Part shown: in pieces, positions 51,001 to 62,100 of the stretch
How the letters are laid out: every line of letters begins with the position of its first letter
How positions within the stretch are numbered: position 1 is the stretch's first letter
Assembly (NCBI GenBank): GCA_009731375.1
Contig: BJOX01000159.1
Span: forward strand, 828,781 to 892,780
Direction: 5' to 3'
Length of the DNA stretch: 64,000 bases
Source: Paulinella micropora
Lineage: Eukaryota; Cercozoa; Imbricatea; Euglyphida
The notes under the pieces: generated by a model
Databases searched by the model: none
Told to the model about the DNA's origin: nothing
The model's input: the letters and a program-made list of their open reading frames with translations, nothing else
Position numbers and translations under genes: made by a program

Positions 51001-52276
51001 AATACAGTTTCAAAGTTTTACAATAAAGTTCTGTATAACACAAAGCATCGGGCCTGTGTATATTTGCTGCGAGAAGAAGAACTTTGCTTTCCAAATTTTG
51101 GAATCTTGTCTCCAAGTCTTTCATCTCCTTCTTCTCCTCTTGTTTCCCCTCACTAACGTTTTGATTATTCAGCGGTATCGGTGCGTTTACTATGTCAGTG
51201 ACATTGACTTGTGGCACTTGAGTGCACTTATTGTCTTTTTTCTCGCCGCCCGCCGCGATCGTTGACATTGAGTCTGTTCGTAATTGTTTGCTTGGCCGAG
51301 GCGATACGCCTGCCATTGGCCTCCTCCTCGCCTCCATCGCTAGTTTCGCCTTCCTATTTGCATCAGTTATCATTGGTAATCGTGATGTTTGAACGGGTAT
51401 GAGGCTACCTTGGGGCTGCAGTCTCTGTGTACCCACATCTTTGCTCTCACATAGAGGAAGTGTTGGCCCAGTCTGCACAACAGCATTAGAAAACACTGTG
51501 ACTTTAGGGTTAAACTTCATAGTTTTCTCCTTCCTCTCTCCTTCCCCCTCCTGTTATTCCACCACCTCGAATCGATTACCTTGAGTAGCGTACGGGTAGG
51601 ATGACGGATCGGTGTCCGAGCCAGTGTTATAAGCCTGACCTCGACCGAAGTTTGGGTTGGAGCTTGCCCATGAGCCTCCTAGTCCTCTAGGTGGGGGGGC
51701 TGGAGCCCGAAAAGCTCTTCCTCCATGAGGATTAAATCCCCGACCTCCTCTGCCTCTATAAGGGGTTCCCTGCCACCTCGAGGCTCCTCTCCATGCTCCT
51801 CCTCCTCGTCCTGCTCCTCCTCCTCCTTGTCCTCCTCCTCCTCCTCGTGCTTTTTGAGAGGCTTCTTTGTTCTTTTGTCTCTCCCTTTCCTCCTTCTTCT
51901 TCTCCATCCTCTTCATATAGGCAATAATTGCCTCTCGTAACTCGCCGTCATCACACTGATTGGCATACCAGCCTTCGTTCGTAGAGGCAGTCTGAAGCAG
52001 CCGGAAAAGGCCCAGTTCATTGCCTTCCGTCTTACTTAGAAAGTTAGCCCTTGCTACTGGGTTCTTCCTGTCATGATTGAAAGAGCATTCTCTGTGCTCC
52101 ATCTCTGCCTTACACGGCAAGCCCGCGAACCACCTCCAGCATGAGACCTTAAGGTCTGGCTCTCTCTGTCTCTTCCAACCGGCAACTCTGCTTGTACGTG
52201 GCTTGCGCGCCAACAGGTACACCGCCTGCCTGTGCCATGTGTGCCTCCGTGACTGTGTCCAAGTGAGAACATACAC
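50999..52276 (-). pseudogene. Gypsy-type gag C-terminal region with Cys/His finger and RGG tail
   Basis: It contains C-x8-C-x8-C-x3-H (CWRWFAGLPCKAEMEHRECS then FNH) instead of a CCHC knuckle. A charged helix follows (MKRMEKKKEERERQKNKE), then a Gly/Arg-rich RNA-binding-type tail (GGGGAGRGGGAWRG). A second segment (51,520-50,999) is a polar linker toward the protease (RPMAGVSPRPSKQLR ... LETRFQNLESKVLLL). Frames change at least once near 51,554. Confidence 0.55.
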
Positions 52277-54247
52277 TCATAACTTCTTGGAACAGTGCTG
52301 CCGGAGCAACGTTTCGAACCGTAGCTTCGAACACGTGTGTCTCGAGGAAGTTCTTGGACTTCACTGTACTAAACGTCGGGCATTGTTGTATGAGTTGAGT
52401 AAGTTTGCTCGGGTGCACTGAGTGCAATGCCGAAAAAAAATAGAGAATGATCGGCTTGCGGCCATAGAATAACCCATAGGAGGAAACTACCTCCGTAAGG
52501 GTTGCCGCCAACCTAACAGCACTCCTCAAACTCATCGCCACTTTCTCAAAGATTTCAAATCCTGTTAGATTACCAGTGCAGAGATGCTGTTATCCATGAG
52601 ATTGAAAATATGAAATGAGTGTGGCCACCGCAAGTTCACACTGAGAGTCTAGGCCTGTTGCATTGTTTCTCTTAAACTCCTCCTTCTTTCTCAAAACCTT
52701 GTACTGTGTTAGATCGAATCCTTCCGAGACTAAAGATTAATCAAAAACAGTAACAAGAGCCTCATATTCCTGAGTTTCGTCACAAGGAAAAGCCTTCATG
52801 CATGCATTGATCTCTTTGAGCTTGCTCAGAAGCGAAGCATCAGAGTCTTTGTCTGAGCTCGTCTTGGCGTAGAGCATGAGACTTGCCACTCCTCCTTTCT
52901 TCCCCTTGAAGGCATTTATGATCTTTTGTCTGTCCTTCTTCTACGTGTTTGTGACAACCACCGTAGTTGAGCCCGGGGGTGTAGGGGCTGGTGGGGCAGG
53001 AGCTGGTGGGGGAAGATATGCCGGAGGGGGTGCCCTTGCACTACTCACTGTTGCTTTCATTCTTTCCAGTCTCATCTTCTTCTCGAACTCCTCATTCTCT
53101 TTCGTGTTCTTCTTCTCAGATATCACTAGCTTTTGAGCATGAGTAATAAAGGCCGCCAACTCAGAAGCAGATCTGAGAAAATCATATTTCTCCACATATG
53201 TTCGACACCTGCTCTGTTGGCGACCGGTGGTAGAGTGGTTGTTTTAAGGACAGAGTGATCCTTGGTAGGAATCCATCTCTTCCACGCCTCCTTGTACAGT
53301 AACGCACCACCAACAGTCTGATCTTGGTCAGAACTCTGTCGGTCTTATCTAACTCATCAACCACAGGATGAGTTTCTCCTGCTGCCTTAATGTTTTTCTC
53401 CATCTCATTCTTCCCCTCCTCCAAAGCATTCATTTCCGTCGTAAATTGGAATACGCCATTCAAGTTTTTCGAACCTAGAATGATCTTCGTTTTTGCTATA
53501 TCGACTGCCTTCTGACCAGTCGCGAGGAGTCTGGCACTTGCACTTGGGTTTGCGTAGTGGAGGTAGCCCTCACACCGTGGGCCGTACGAACGTTCCCAAA
53601 TCAGAGCTTGGGTATACACACCAAAAATAGCATCGAGTAGTTCAAGGTGGGTATGCTGTGTTTGACAATGGGATATAGACATCCCTTCTAGTACGATTCC
53701 TCTCTCTTCTTAAATCATGAGGGATCCACACATAAGTGTCCTTCTCCGCCCCCATCGTGTTATCAAAATCTTCTTTAGAGAGGTCATAGTGTGCTTGTAC
53801 CCACTGTTGTTCCTCCTCTGTGATCTCTTCCCCTTCAATATTAATCAAGTCGATCATTTGTCGTCCTCCTTCTCCTGTGTGGGCAGGTGGTATGGGATTA
53901 CCATACGCTCCACTGCTCTCTTCTTGTTCAAGTCCTCCTCCTCCTTCATCTTCGTCTCTTCCATATTCTCTTACATCCTCCCAGCTCTCTTCTACTCCTC
54001 CTCCTTCATTCCCTCTCCATCCTCCTACTCCTCCTACTCCTCCTCCTACTCCTATTGTTACTCTTTGTCTATTTATCTCTGTTCCTCCACCTACTCCTTC
54101 TCCTCCTGCTTCTTCTTCTTCTTGTCCTCTTCCATCATCCGATCCTCCTCCTCCTCCTCCAGTCAATCCTCCTCCTTCTTGTTGCATTAGCTCTTCTTGT
54201 TCTTGTGATTCCAAAAATTCACTCACCTCGGTGGTCTCTGTCGACAT
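52149..54247 (-). pseudogene. Gypsy-type gag N-terminal and core region
   Basis: ATG 54,247 (MSTETTEVSEFLESQEQEEL) opens a Gly/Glu-rich N-terminus (GGGVEESWEDV). The frame continues after a shift near 53,650 into a helical core (ELLDAIFGVYTQALIWERSY, KTKIILGSKNLNGVFQF). Pro-rich and charged pieces (52,941-53,195) and a further helical block (52,541-52,149) follow with stops between. The order and strand match a gag upstream of the protease. At least three frame breaks show decay. Confidence 0.5.
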
Positions 54248-54982
54248 GGTGTCGTATTGGTAAATAACAGGAGGACAGTGTCAGCTCCTATATTATGTTT
54301 TCGTTCGTTTGAGTTTTGTTCCTCCTTCAGTCGACTGACTAGTGAAGAGAGAAACTAAGAGAGAGGGTAGAGTGAGATCATCTTTCCTCTATGTGACAAT
54401 GTTTGTACGTTTGTTTTTGTTTGAGAAAAGTAGTCATTGAGATTTTCTCCGATTTCTTGTCCTCCTTACTCAAATTGCTTTCTCCCCCTTCTTTTCTATA
54501 TTGTATCTAGTATGAGGCACTAGGGCCTACACACAGATAGTAATAGAGAAGCTAGAGAAGCTCTCCTTGAGAAATCGACAGTCGGTAGGATAGGTTCTCA
54601 GACCTACTTTTGAGAACGATCCGAGATTTGCAAAAATACTCTGACGTATGTGTGAGAATGCAAATAAATGCACAAACTAGAAAGGTAGAATGTTGTGCTC
54701 CGTCCCTATACTTATTTCTTATTTGTGTTTAGTGTGTGATTCTTCACTTTTCTGTCCACCTTCTTCTTGGGTCTCTGTGTGAGAACAGCAAGAACGACAG
54801 AGTTTGTATCTGATGTCTCCTTGTGAGCACACCGATATGGATTGGGCTAAAAGGTACGAGACACCTACTTGAGACAAATCAAATTATTTGTTTTGTAAAA
54901 GAGCCATGAGGGTTCTGTGCTGGAGTATTTGTTTTCGTCTGACCTCCCCTTGTGAGACAGGTCACTGAAAATTTGTTCTGGA
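54248..54982. other. Non-coding region, possibly gypsy LTR/leader
   Basis: No gene is visible in 735 bp. It lies upstream of the minus-strand gag start, where an LTR and primer-binding site should be, but without a second copy they cannot be delimited. It ends where LINE similarity begins. Confidence 0.35.
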
Positions 54983-57753
54983 TGCCAACTTCAGGAGCGC
55001 TACCATGGCCACGTACTGGAAGCTGTCAAAGCGTTTGGGCGGGGTTCGGCGGTCGAACGCTTCTGCTCCTGTTCGGAAGCCCGATGGCACTCTGGCATGC
55101 ACACTCCGGGAAAAACTACAAGAATGGGAAGAATACCGCCGACGTATGGTGGTCCCCAAAGAAAACCAGTTTTTGGAGGATGCATGTGTAGAGGAAGTCG
55201 GTTCTGATGAGGAAGCAGCGCGGATTGAGCCCGAGCGGAAGGCCCGCGAAACCTTCCAGTATAACGACAACCTGCGCGACCAATTCGAGGCCATGGCGCA
55301 AGCCGAGGAGATCCGGACTGAGACGGGCCCGCTGGACTATGATTACACCGAGAAGGAAGTGGAGCTCTGCCAGGAAAATCTCCAGAATCACAAAGCGTGC
55401 TCACCGGATAAGATCAAGAACGAGATGCTCAAGTACGGAGGCACGCGGATTGTGAGCTTTCTGGTGCGCTTCTTCAACTGGTTGAAATCGTGCGAATACA
55501 CCCCCAGCGACTGGGGCAAAGCGATTATCGTCAACATCCCAAAAGGAGGCGACCCAACCGATCCGGAAAATTGGAGAGACATCGCGATTCTGAGCTGTCT
55601 GGGTAAGATGTATCTGTCCCTTATGGCGGCGAGGCTTACGGCTTTCATCGATCAGCCGGGCAGGCTTCGCCCAGAGCAGGGTGGGTTCCGGCCAAAACGT
55701 AGTACGGGGGACCAGATTTTTGTCCTTAAGGAGCGTCTGCGCCTTAGACAACAAGCTGGCCTCCGTTCTTTCGTTTTGTTCGTGGATCTGAGAAAGGCAT
55801 TCCCTACGGTTTGGCGGGCCGGGTTGTTTCAGAGGCTAACCCAGATGGGGGTACAGGGCAAGTTCTATCGCATTCTGCGGCGTTTTTACCGAAGAACGTC
55901 ATCGCGAGTGCTAGTCGATGGCGAACTCACTGGTGAAGTGCTGGAAGAGATGGGAGTTCAGCAAGGGTCGCCGTTGTCACCGTCGCTGTTCAACGTCTTC
56001 ATGGATGAGCTAACGGTCCGAATCGCGAAAGAGTTGGAGATCGAGGACCTCAACCGCATCGAAGACATACGGACCCTGCTTTACGCCGACGACGTTGCGG
56101 TAATTGCGCATAGTGTCACGGAGCTTCAACAGATTGTAAATGTCGTGGCGACATTCGTGGAGGACTATCGGCTTGAAATCAACCTGAAACCGGGCAAGAC
56201 GGAAGTCATGCCGATATACGGGCACGCCAAGTCAAAAAAGTCGCCCCCATGCGTGAGGTTCCGGGGCAAGGTTCTCAACGTCACCGACCACTACAAATAC
56301 CTGGGAGTTCTGCTCACGGACACCCTCTCCGATAAACCGCAAGCGAAGCGGGCGGCGGAAATCACTGTAGCGGGAACGGCTGCCTGCTACCCCCTCTGGA
56401 TTGCCCATGAAGTTCCAGCGCGTCTTCGGCTGATGAATTGGCAGCAAATGGTTGGCGCAAAGTTGCTTTACGCATCGGCTTTTTGGGATCTGCCGGGCGC
56501 CAACAAGCTGAGTAAGCTGGAGGGCGCGTTGGTAGCGCCCCTGCGGGTCATCTTGGGTGTTGGTACGCGCACAAGCGGCTGCATCACCAGGGGTTTAGGC
56601 CGCACGCCGAGTTTTAGCATCCTTGCCAAGGCGGCCCGGCTTCGGTTCCTAGGGCGCATCGAGTTACTGGGCAACACAGCGCTAACACGCAGGCTTTACA
56701 ACACGGGTCGGTGCAAATGGAAGGAAGATACGGAAAATTTGATCTTAGCAGATCACAGGCTGCGGGAGGGCTTGGATGCGCTCAAGCGGGTCGTGAACGA
56801 AGATGGCACGGTAGATGATAAGGACTGGCGGGCCGCTCTGGCGAACTGGAACGAGGTGGTAAAGCAATGGTCTGTCCGGCAGGAAGTAGCTGGCTGGGAG
56901 CGGCAGGCTAAGCCCTCTGATGGGCTTAGGGTGCTGCTTAGCCAGATGTCTTCCCGCTCTGCTTTCCCACGTTGGCGGGCGCTGGAGGGGGGAAGTCACA
57001 ACCTTATCAGAAGGCGATTGTTGAGCTGCAACAATCGCCTTCGCCTCTACCGATCCAAATTTGGCTCATGCTCGCCGGACTGCTCAAGCTGTTTCGCCTT
57101 GTGTGGCACTGAGGTTAACGAGTCGTTACGTCACTTCCTGCTGCATTGCCCAACGTTTGCGAGCTCTCGTGAGGCACTGTTTAAGTTTATCGATGAGGCG
57201 CAAGCCCGGCAGCCCCTCATGCTGAATCGAGGAGGGCTTTATCACAGGGAACTGCGGGAGGCAGAGGAGGAGATGAGGCTCTTCAAAGAGGAATGGCTGA
57301 AGGGGGAGGATGAAAAGATGGCGGCGATGCTCGGCGTTTTGTTTATCCCTGTCCCAGAAGAGGTGGAGGAGGAGTTAGGAAGGTTTGTTGCCACCATCTG
57401 GAAGGAGTGGGAGGAGTTGGAGGCGCAGACCAGGGAGGCAGAGGGGGCGGAGGAGGAGGAGGAGGTGATCGACCTCACGGTCGTTCAGGAGGTGGGTAGA
57501 AGGAGGGGAAGGCCTAGTCAGGTAGAATGTCTGGCTAGATCTGTTGTAGGTGGAGGTCAGCGCAGCGTCGCGGACTTCTTCTCGGCAGATAACTCCTCTC
57601 ACTCCTTGCACCCACTTGCACATGCACAGCACGCTCATTTGCACATTGCACTGCCAGTCGAGTCTTTGGAGCGGAGCCGCGTCACCGAACGGTCCCGTGC
57701 TACCAATGGAGGCACATGTCCGACAGGATCAAAGGCCAATTGACTGATAAGTC
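54983..57753 (+). mobile_element. LINE copy 1 (plus), 5' truncated
   Basis: Similarity to LINE copy 2 begins at TGCCAACTTCAGG (54,983). The copy keeps RT, C-terminal domain and 3' end, then a (TTA)n tail. It is 981 bp identical to copy 2 over the shared part except one base. Loss of the 5' end is the usual outcome of target-primed insertion. Confidence 0.85.
55005..57743 (+). CDS. LINE reverse transcriptase, 912 open codons (5' truncated)
   Basis: Open from an internal ATG to TGA. RT blocks are in order: SPDKIKNEML, DWGKAIIVNIPKGGDPTDPE, YLSLMAARLTAF, RPEQGGFRPKRSTGDQ, FVDLRKAFPTVW, GVQQGSPLSPSLFNVF, the catalytic LLYADDVAVIA, and KPGKTEVM with YKYLGVLL. The C-terminal region has a Cys/His cluster (CSPDCSSCFALCG then LRHFLLHC) like the CCHC of many LINE proteins. 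Glu-rich and basic segments follow. No stop or frameshift is visible, so the RT could be intact although the endonuclease is missing here. Confidence 0.9.
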   Translation: MATYWKLSKRLGGVRRSNASAPVRKPDGTLACTLREKLQEWEEYRRRMVVPKENQFLEDACVEEVGSDEEAARIEPERKARETFQYNDNLRDQFEAMAQAEEIRTETGPLDYDYTEKEVELCQENLQNHKACSPDKIKNEMLKYGGTRIVSFLVRFFNWLKSCEYTPSDWGKAIIVNIPKGGDPTDPENWRDIAILSCLGKMYLSLMAARLTAFIDQPGRLRPEQGGFRPKRSTGDQIFVLKERLRLRQQAGLRSFVLFVDLRKAFPTVWRAGLFQRLTQMGVQGKFYRILRRFYRRTSSRVLVDGELTGEVLEEMGVQQGSPLSPSLFNVFMDELTVRIAKELEIEDLNRIEDIRTLLYADDVAVIAHSVTELQQIVNVVATFVEDYRLEINLKPGKTEVMPIYGHAKSKKSPPCVRFRGKVLNVTDHYKYLGVLLTDTLSDKPQAKRAAEITVAGTAACYPLWIAHEVPARLRLMNWQQMVGAKLLYASAFWDLPGANKLSKLEGALVAPLRVILGVGTRTSGCITRGLGRTPSFSILAKAARLRFLGRIELLGNTALTRRLYNTGRCKWKEDTENLILADHRLREGLDALKRVVNEDGTVDDKDWRAALANWNEVVKQWSVRQEVAGWERQAKPSDGLRVLLSQMSSRSAFPRWRALEGGSHNLIRRRLLSCNNRLRLYRSKFGSCSPDCSSCFALCGTEVNESLRHFLLHCPTFASSREALFKFIDEAQARQPLMLNRGGLYHRELREAEEEMRLFKEEWLKGEDEKMAAMLGVLFIPVPEEVEEELGRFVATIWKEWEELEAQTREAEGAEEEEEVIDLTVVQEVGRRRGRPSQVECLARSVVGGGQRSVADFFSADNSSHSLHPLAHAQHAHLHIALPVESLERSRVTERSRATNGGTCPTGSKAN

Positions 57754-57845
<92 letters not shown>
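57754..57845 (+). repeat. LINE copy 1 3' tail, (TAT/TTA)n
   Basis: The tail follows GACTGATAAGTC directly. The same end, with the complementary tail, is seen at 63,880-63,904. Simple-repeat rather than poly-A tails occur in some LINE clades such as I. Confidence 0.85.
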
Positions 57846-57846
<1 letters not shown>

Positions 57847-58036
57847 GTAGTAAGTAGCAAGCAATTCGTTGCTAGTGTTAACCTCTCAAAATCCATCAAC
57901 CTCTCCCAATCTGGCGTAATAATGGATTTAGAGAGGATGACCAGTTTAGAGAGAGAGAGGGGGGGGGGGAGGGAGGGAGTTCGAAAGGGCAGGGAACAAC
58001 ATTTGCACCCTACCTAGTCGAACGTCCTAGCAGCGT
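57846..58036. other. Short spacer with a G-rich run
   Basis: No gene. A GGGGGGGGG run flanked by GAGAG lies near 57,950-57,980. Confidence 0.5.
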
Positions 58037-58377
58037 ATGTATGTATGTATGTATGAATGAATGAATGAATGTATGAATGAATGCATGTATGTATGTATGT
58101 ATGTATTTATGTATTTATGTATGTAATGTATGTAATGTATGTATGTATGTATGTATGTATATGTATGTATGTATGTAATGTATGTAATGTATGTATGTAT
58201 GTATTTATGTATGTATGTTCATATGTATGTATGTATGTAATGTATGTATCTATGTATGTATGTTATGTATGTATGTTATGTATGTATGTTATGTATGTAT
58301 GTTATGTATGTATGTTATGTATGTATGTTATGTATGTATGTTATGTATGTATGTTATGTATGTATGTTATGTATGTA
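58037..58377. repeat. (TATG)n microsatellite ending in a gap
   Basis: TATG units with TGTTATG phase slips run into N at 58,378-58,420. Confidence 0.95.
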
Positions 58378-58420
58378 NNNNNNNNNNNNNNNNNNNNNNN
58401 NNNNNNNNNNNNNNNNNNNN
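58378..58420. other. Assembly gap (43 N)
   Basis: It lies between the TATG array and a poly-A run. Confidence 0.95.
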
Positions 58421-58443
58421 AAAAAAAAAAAAAAAAAAAAAAA

Positions 58444-59030
58444 AGGCAAAGCCTGAAAAAATGAAGGAAAGTAAGCGCGCCGCCGGAATAACAAGGATAA
58501 AAACCAACAACATACATCAGGCAAGAAAAATAAACGATGAATTATAAAAAAAGAAGCAGTCTGAGCACATAAGATAGAATATGTGAAGGGAAAAAAAAGA
58601 AACAGGGCAAAAAAAAAAATACAAGGCAAAGCCTGAAAAAATGAAAGGAAGTAAGCGCACTGCCGGAATAACAAGGATAAAAACCAACAACATACATCAG
58701 GCAAGAAAAATAAACGATGAATTAAGAAAAAGAAGCAGTCTGAGCACACAAGATAGAATATGTGAAGGGAAAAAAAAGAAACAGAGCCAAAAAAAAATAC
58801 AAGGCAAAGCCTGAAAAAATGAAGGAAAGTAAGCGCACTGCCGGAATAACAAGGATAAAAACGGACAACATACATCAGGCAAGAAAAATAAACGATGAAT
58901 TATAAAAAAGAAGCAATCTGAGCACACAAGATGGAAAATGTGAAGGAAAAAAAAAGAAACAGAGCAACAAAAAAAAATACATGGCAAAGCCTGAAAAAAT
59001 GAAGGGAAGTAAGCGCACTGCAGGAATAAA
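58444..59030. repeat. 179-bp tandem repeat, about 3.3 copies
   Basis: Units start AAGGCAAAGCCTGAAAAAAT at about 58,444, 58,623, 58,801 and (variant) 58,983. The last is cut at the LINE boundary (59,030/59,031). Purine-rich with A runs. No coding sense. Confidence 0.9.
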
Positions 59031-59154
59031 TGCTGAACTCCCATCTCTTCCAGCACTTCACCAGTGAGTTCGCCATCGACTAGCACTCGCGATGACGTTC
59101 TTCGGTAAAAACGCCGCAGAATGCGATAGAACTTGCCCTGTACCCCCATCTGGG

Positions 59155-62100
59155 TTACCTCTGAAACAACCCGGCCCGCCAAACCGTAGGGAATGCCTTT
59201 CTCAGATCCACGAACAAAACGAAAGAACGGAGGCCAGCTTGTTGTCTAAGGCGCAGACGCTCCTTAAGGACAAAAATCTGGTCCCCCGTACTACGTTTTG
59301 GCCGGAACCCACCCTGCTCTGGGCGAAGCCTGCCCGGCTGATCGATGAAAGCCGTAAGCCTCGCCGCCATAAGGGACAGATACATCTTACCCAGACAGCT
59401 CAGAATCGCGATGTCTCTCCAATTTTCCGGATCGGTTGGGTCGCCTCCTTTTGGGATGTTGACGATAATCGCTTTGCCCCAGTCGCTGGGGGTGTATTCG
59501 CACGATTTCAACCAGTTGAAGAAGCGCACCAGAAAGCTCACAATCCGCGTGCCTCCGTACTTGAGCATCTCGTTCTTGATCTTATCCGGTGAGCACGCTT
59601 TGTGATTCTGGAGATTTTCCTGGCAGAGCTCCACTTCCTTCTCGGTGTAATCATAGTCCAGCGGGCCCGTCTCAGTCCGGATCTCCTCGGCTTGCGCCAT
59701 GGCCTCGAATTGGTCGCGCAGGTTGTCGTTATACTGGAAGGTTTCGCGGGCCTTCCGCTCGGGCTCAATCCGCGCTGCTTCCTCATCAGAACCGACTTCC
59801 TCTACACATGCATCCTCCAAAAACTGGTTTTCTTTGGGGACCACCATACGTCGGCGGTATTCTTCCCATTCTTGTAGTTTTTCCCGGAGTGTGCATGCCA
59901 GAGTGCCATCGGGCTTCCGAACAGGAGCAGAAGCGTTCGACCGCCGAACCCCGCCCAAACGCTTTGACAGCTTCCAGTACGTGGCCATGGTAGCGCTCCT
60001 GAAGTTGGCAGCGGTGTCATTCTGGACCCGCTTCCACGCTTGCTCCTTCTTCTCCTTGCATAACCTTCTGACCGCCTTCCTCGCTTCTTTATATCTTTGC
60101 CAGGCCTCTCGGTTGGCCTCATTCCTTCGCCAGAGGCCGTATGCCTCTCTCCGTCGCGCAATCGCTTCCCTAAGACTCTCATCAAACCATGCATTAGTAA
60201 ACCCTGGCCTAATCACCCGAACTCCCAAGACCTTCACGGCTGCGCCCGTGAAAGCTCGGACCACTAAGCTAGCGACCCTATCTACCTCCTGCTGAAGCTC
60301 ATCCGGGTCCTCCACTGCTGATAGATCTGGGAGGCCATCTGGCAACAGCCCCGATATACCAGCTGCAAAGGTCTCGTCGTACTTCAACCTAAGCTTAGAC
60401 AGCTCACTCTCCTTACCCTCAACTACCCTGCCTATCAAGCGCTCTGCCTTGAATGCTTTGTACCTCTTTACCTGCTTTTTGGGGGGTGGCTGTCCCCCCC
60501 AGACCAGTTCCGCCCACACAGCTTTGTGGTCGGTATCAAGGTCTACCTCGTCGACGCCGAAGCTTGCCTCCTCCGCCAGCTCGGAAGAGACGCAGATGTA
60601 ATCCAGTAGATGCCTTCGTCCACCTACATTTTCCTGCCTAGACCACCAATATTTGTCCCCCCGTGGTTGCGAAAACCCACTGAGATTGCGCAACCCCGTG
60701 GCAACAAGCATCGCAGCCAGCAACTCACCATTCTCACTCCTAACCCCTCTACCCCTCCCATCTATCTCGCCAAAGAGGCCCACCACTCCCTCCTCCCGCG
60801 CTATTCTGGCGGGCCCCAGCTTAGCATTAGCATCACCAACCGTAACCACATGACCTTTGGTGGCGAAGTAGGAGACGGCCGCCTGCCACGCCTCATAGGC
60901 TGCAATAGATTCCTCTCGTTGATTTTCTTGGGGGAAGTAGCCGTTGCCGACGAACACATCCGACGCCGTCGCGCTCCCAGACGACAGCCTCACCCACAAT
61001 TGCTGTGGGTGTGGAACAGGCGCCTGTACAATGGTAGCGCACGGTGCCAGATAGTTGGCCACCAACGTCAAGACTCCCCCCAAGAGACGCGAGCCCGCAC
61101 CAGTTGCAGCCGCTTTGCCGAGGACTGCGAAGCCGTCGACTTGGAGCTTCTCCACCTTCTGCGACGATAGGTTGTGCTCCTGGACTCCGACGATCACCCA
61201 GCCTCGCTCCTTGTAGTGCTCCGGCCATTCCCCAAAGCCTGGGCTATCCGCACCCACTTTGCCTTGCCAATTATGTGAGGCCACCCTCAGTGGGAAGCCT
61301 TTCACAAATTGGGAAGAACGAAGCTGATGCCGATGCCTGCGCTTCGGTTGAGCCCGCCTGGAGCCCTCCGCCACCCTCCACGGCCCATCCTGCACCCTCC
61401 GCCCCAGCTCCTCCAGCTCCCGCATCCCGCCCCACTCCGCCAAGGGAGATTCACCGCTTGAGGCTTCGCCCTGGGGCTCGTCGACTTCCACGTCGAGCAC
61501 CCAGTAGCCAAATCCCTGCTTGCGAAGCTCCCTCTGCATCTCTACATACTGGGCACCCCCCCGTGCAGCCCGCTGCTTCTCTCTTTCCCGGAAAGTCCTA
61601 CCCGTCGCAACGTGAACCTTTCCCGTGAAGAACTTACGCTCCCGCAGCAGCCGCACCATCTTCTCCGCCTCCTCACAAGACGCACATTTAATCCGCAAAT
61701 GTCGCCCACTACCTCTGCCCGCGAATTCCACCTCGACTTCCCCGAGACCGAGAATTCGGAGCTCTCGCGCCATGACCACTGTCTGAGAGACATGCGATAG
61801 CCCCCATACTATGCAACATCTCTTATCCAGCTCATTTCGTACCTTCCTCCGCCACCTCCTCGGTGGCGGTACCGCTTGCCACACGCCGTGACCAGACCTT
61901 TCCGGACGTGACTTCTCTTCCGAGGTTGGGGAGGGTGATCGAGATGCAGCAGGATTGCTGGCTCTACGTGATTCAGGTTGCCCGTCAGGTACGCGAGCAC
62001 TCGACCACCCCACCCCGGCCGAGTAGCCATCGCCACCCGCAGGCGCACTCCCACGGGGAACGTCTAAACCTGAAGGATTACCGCCTTGACCCATAGGGCC

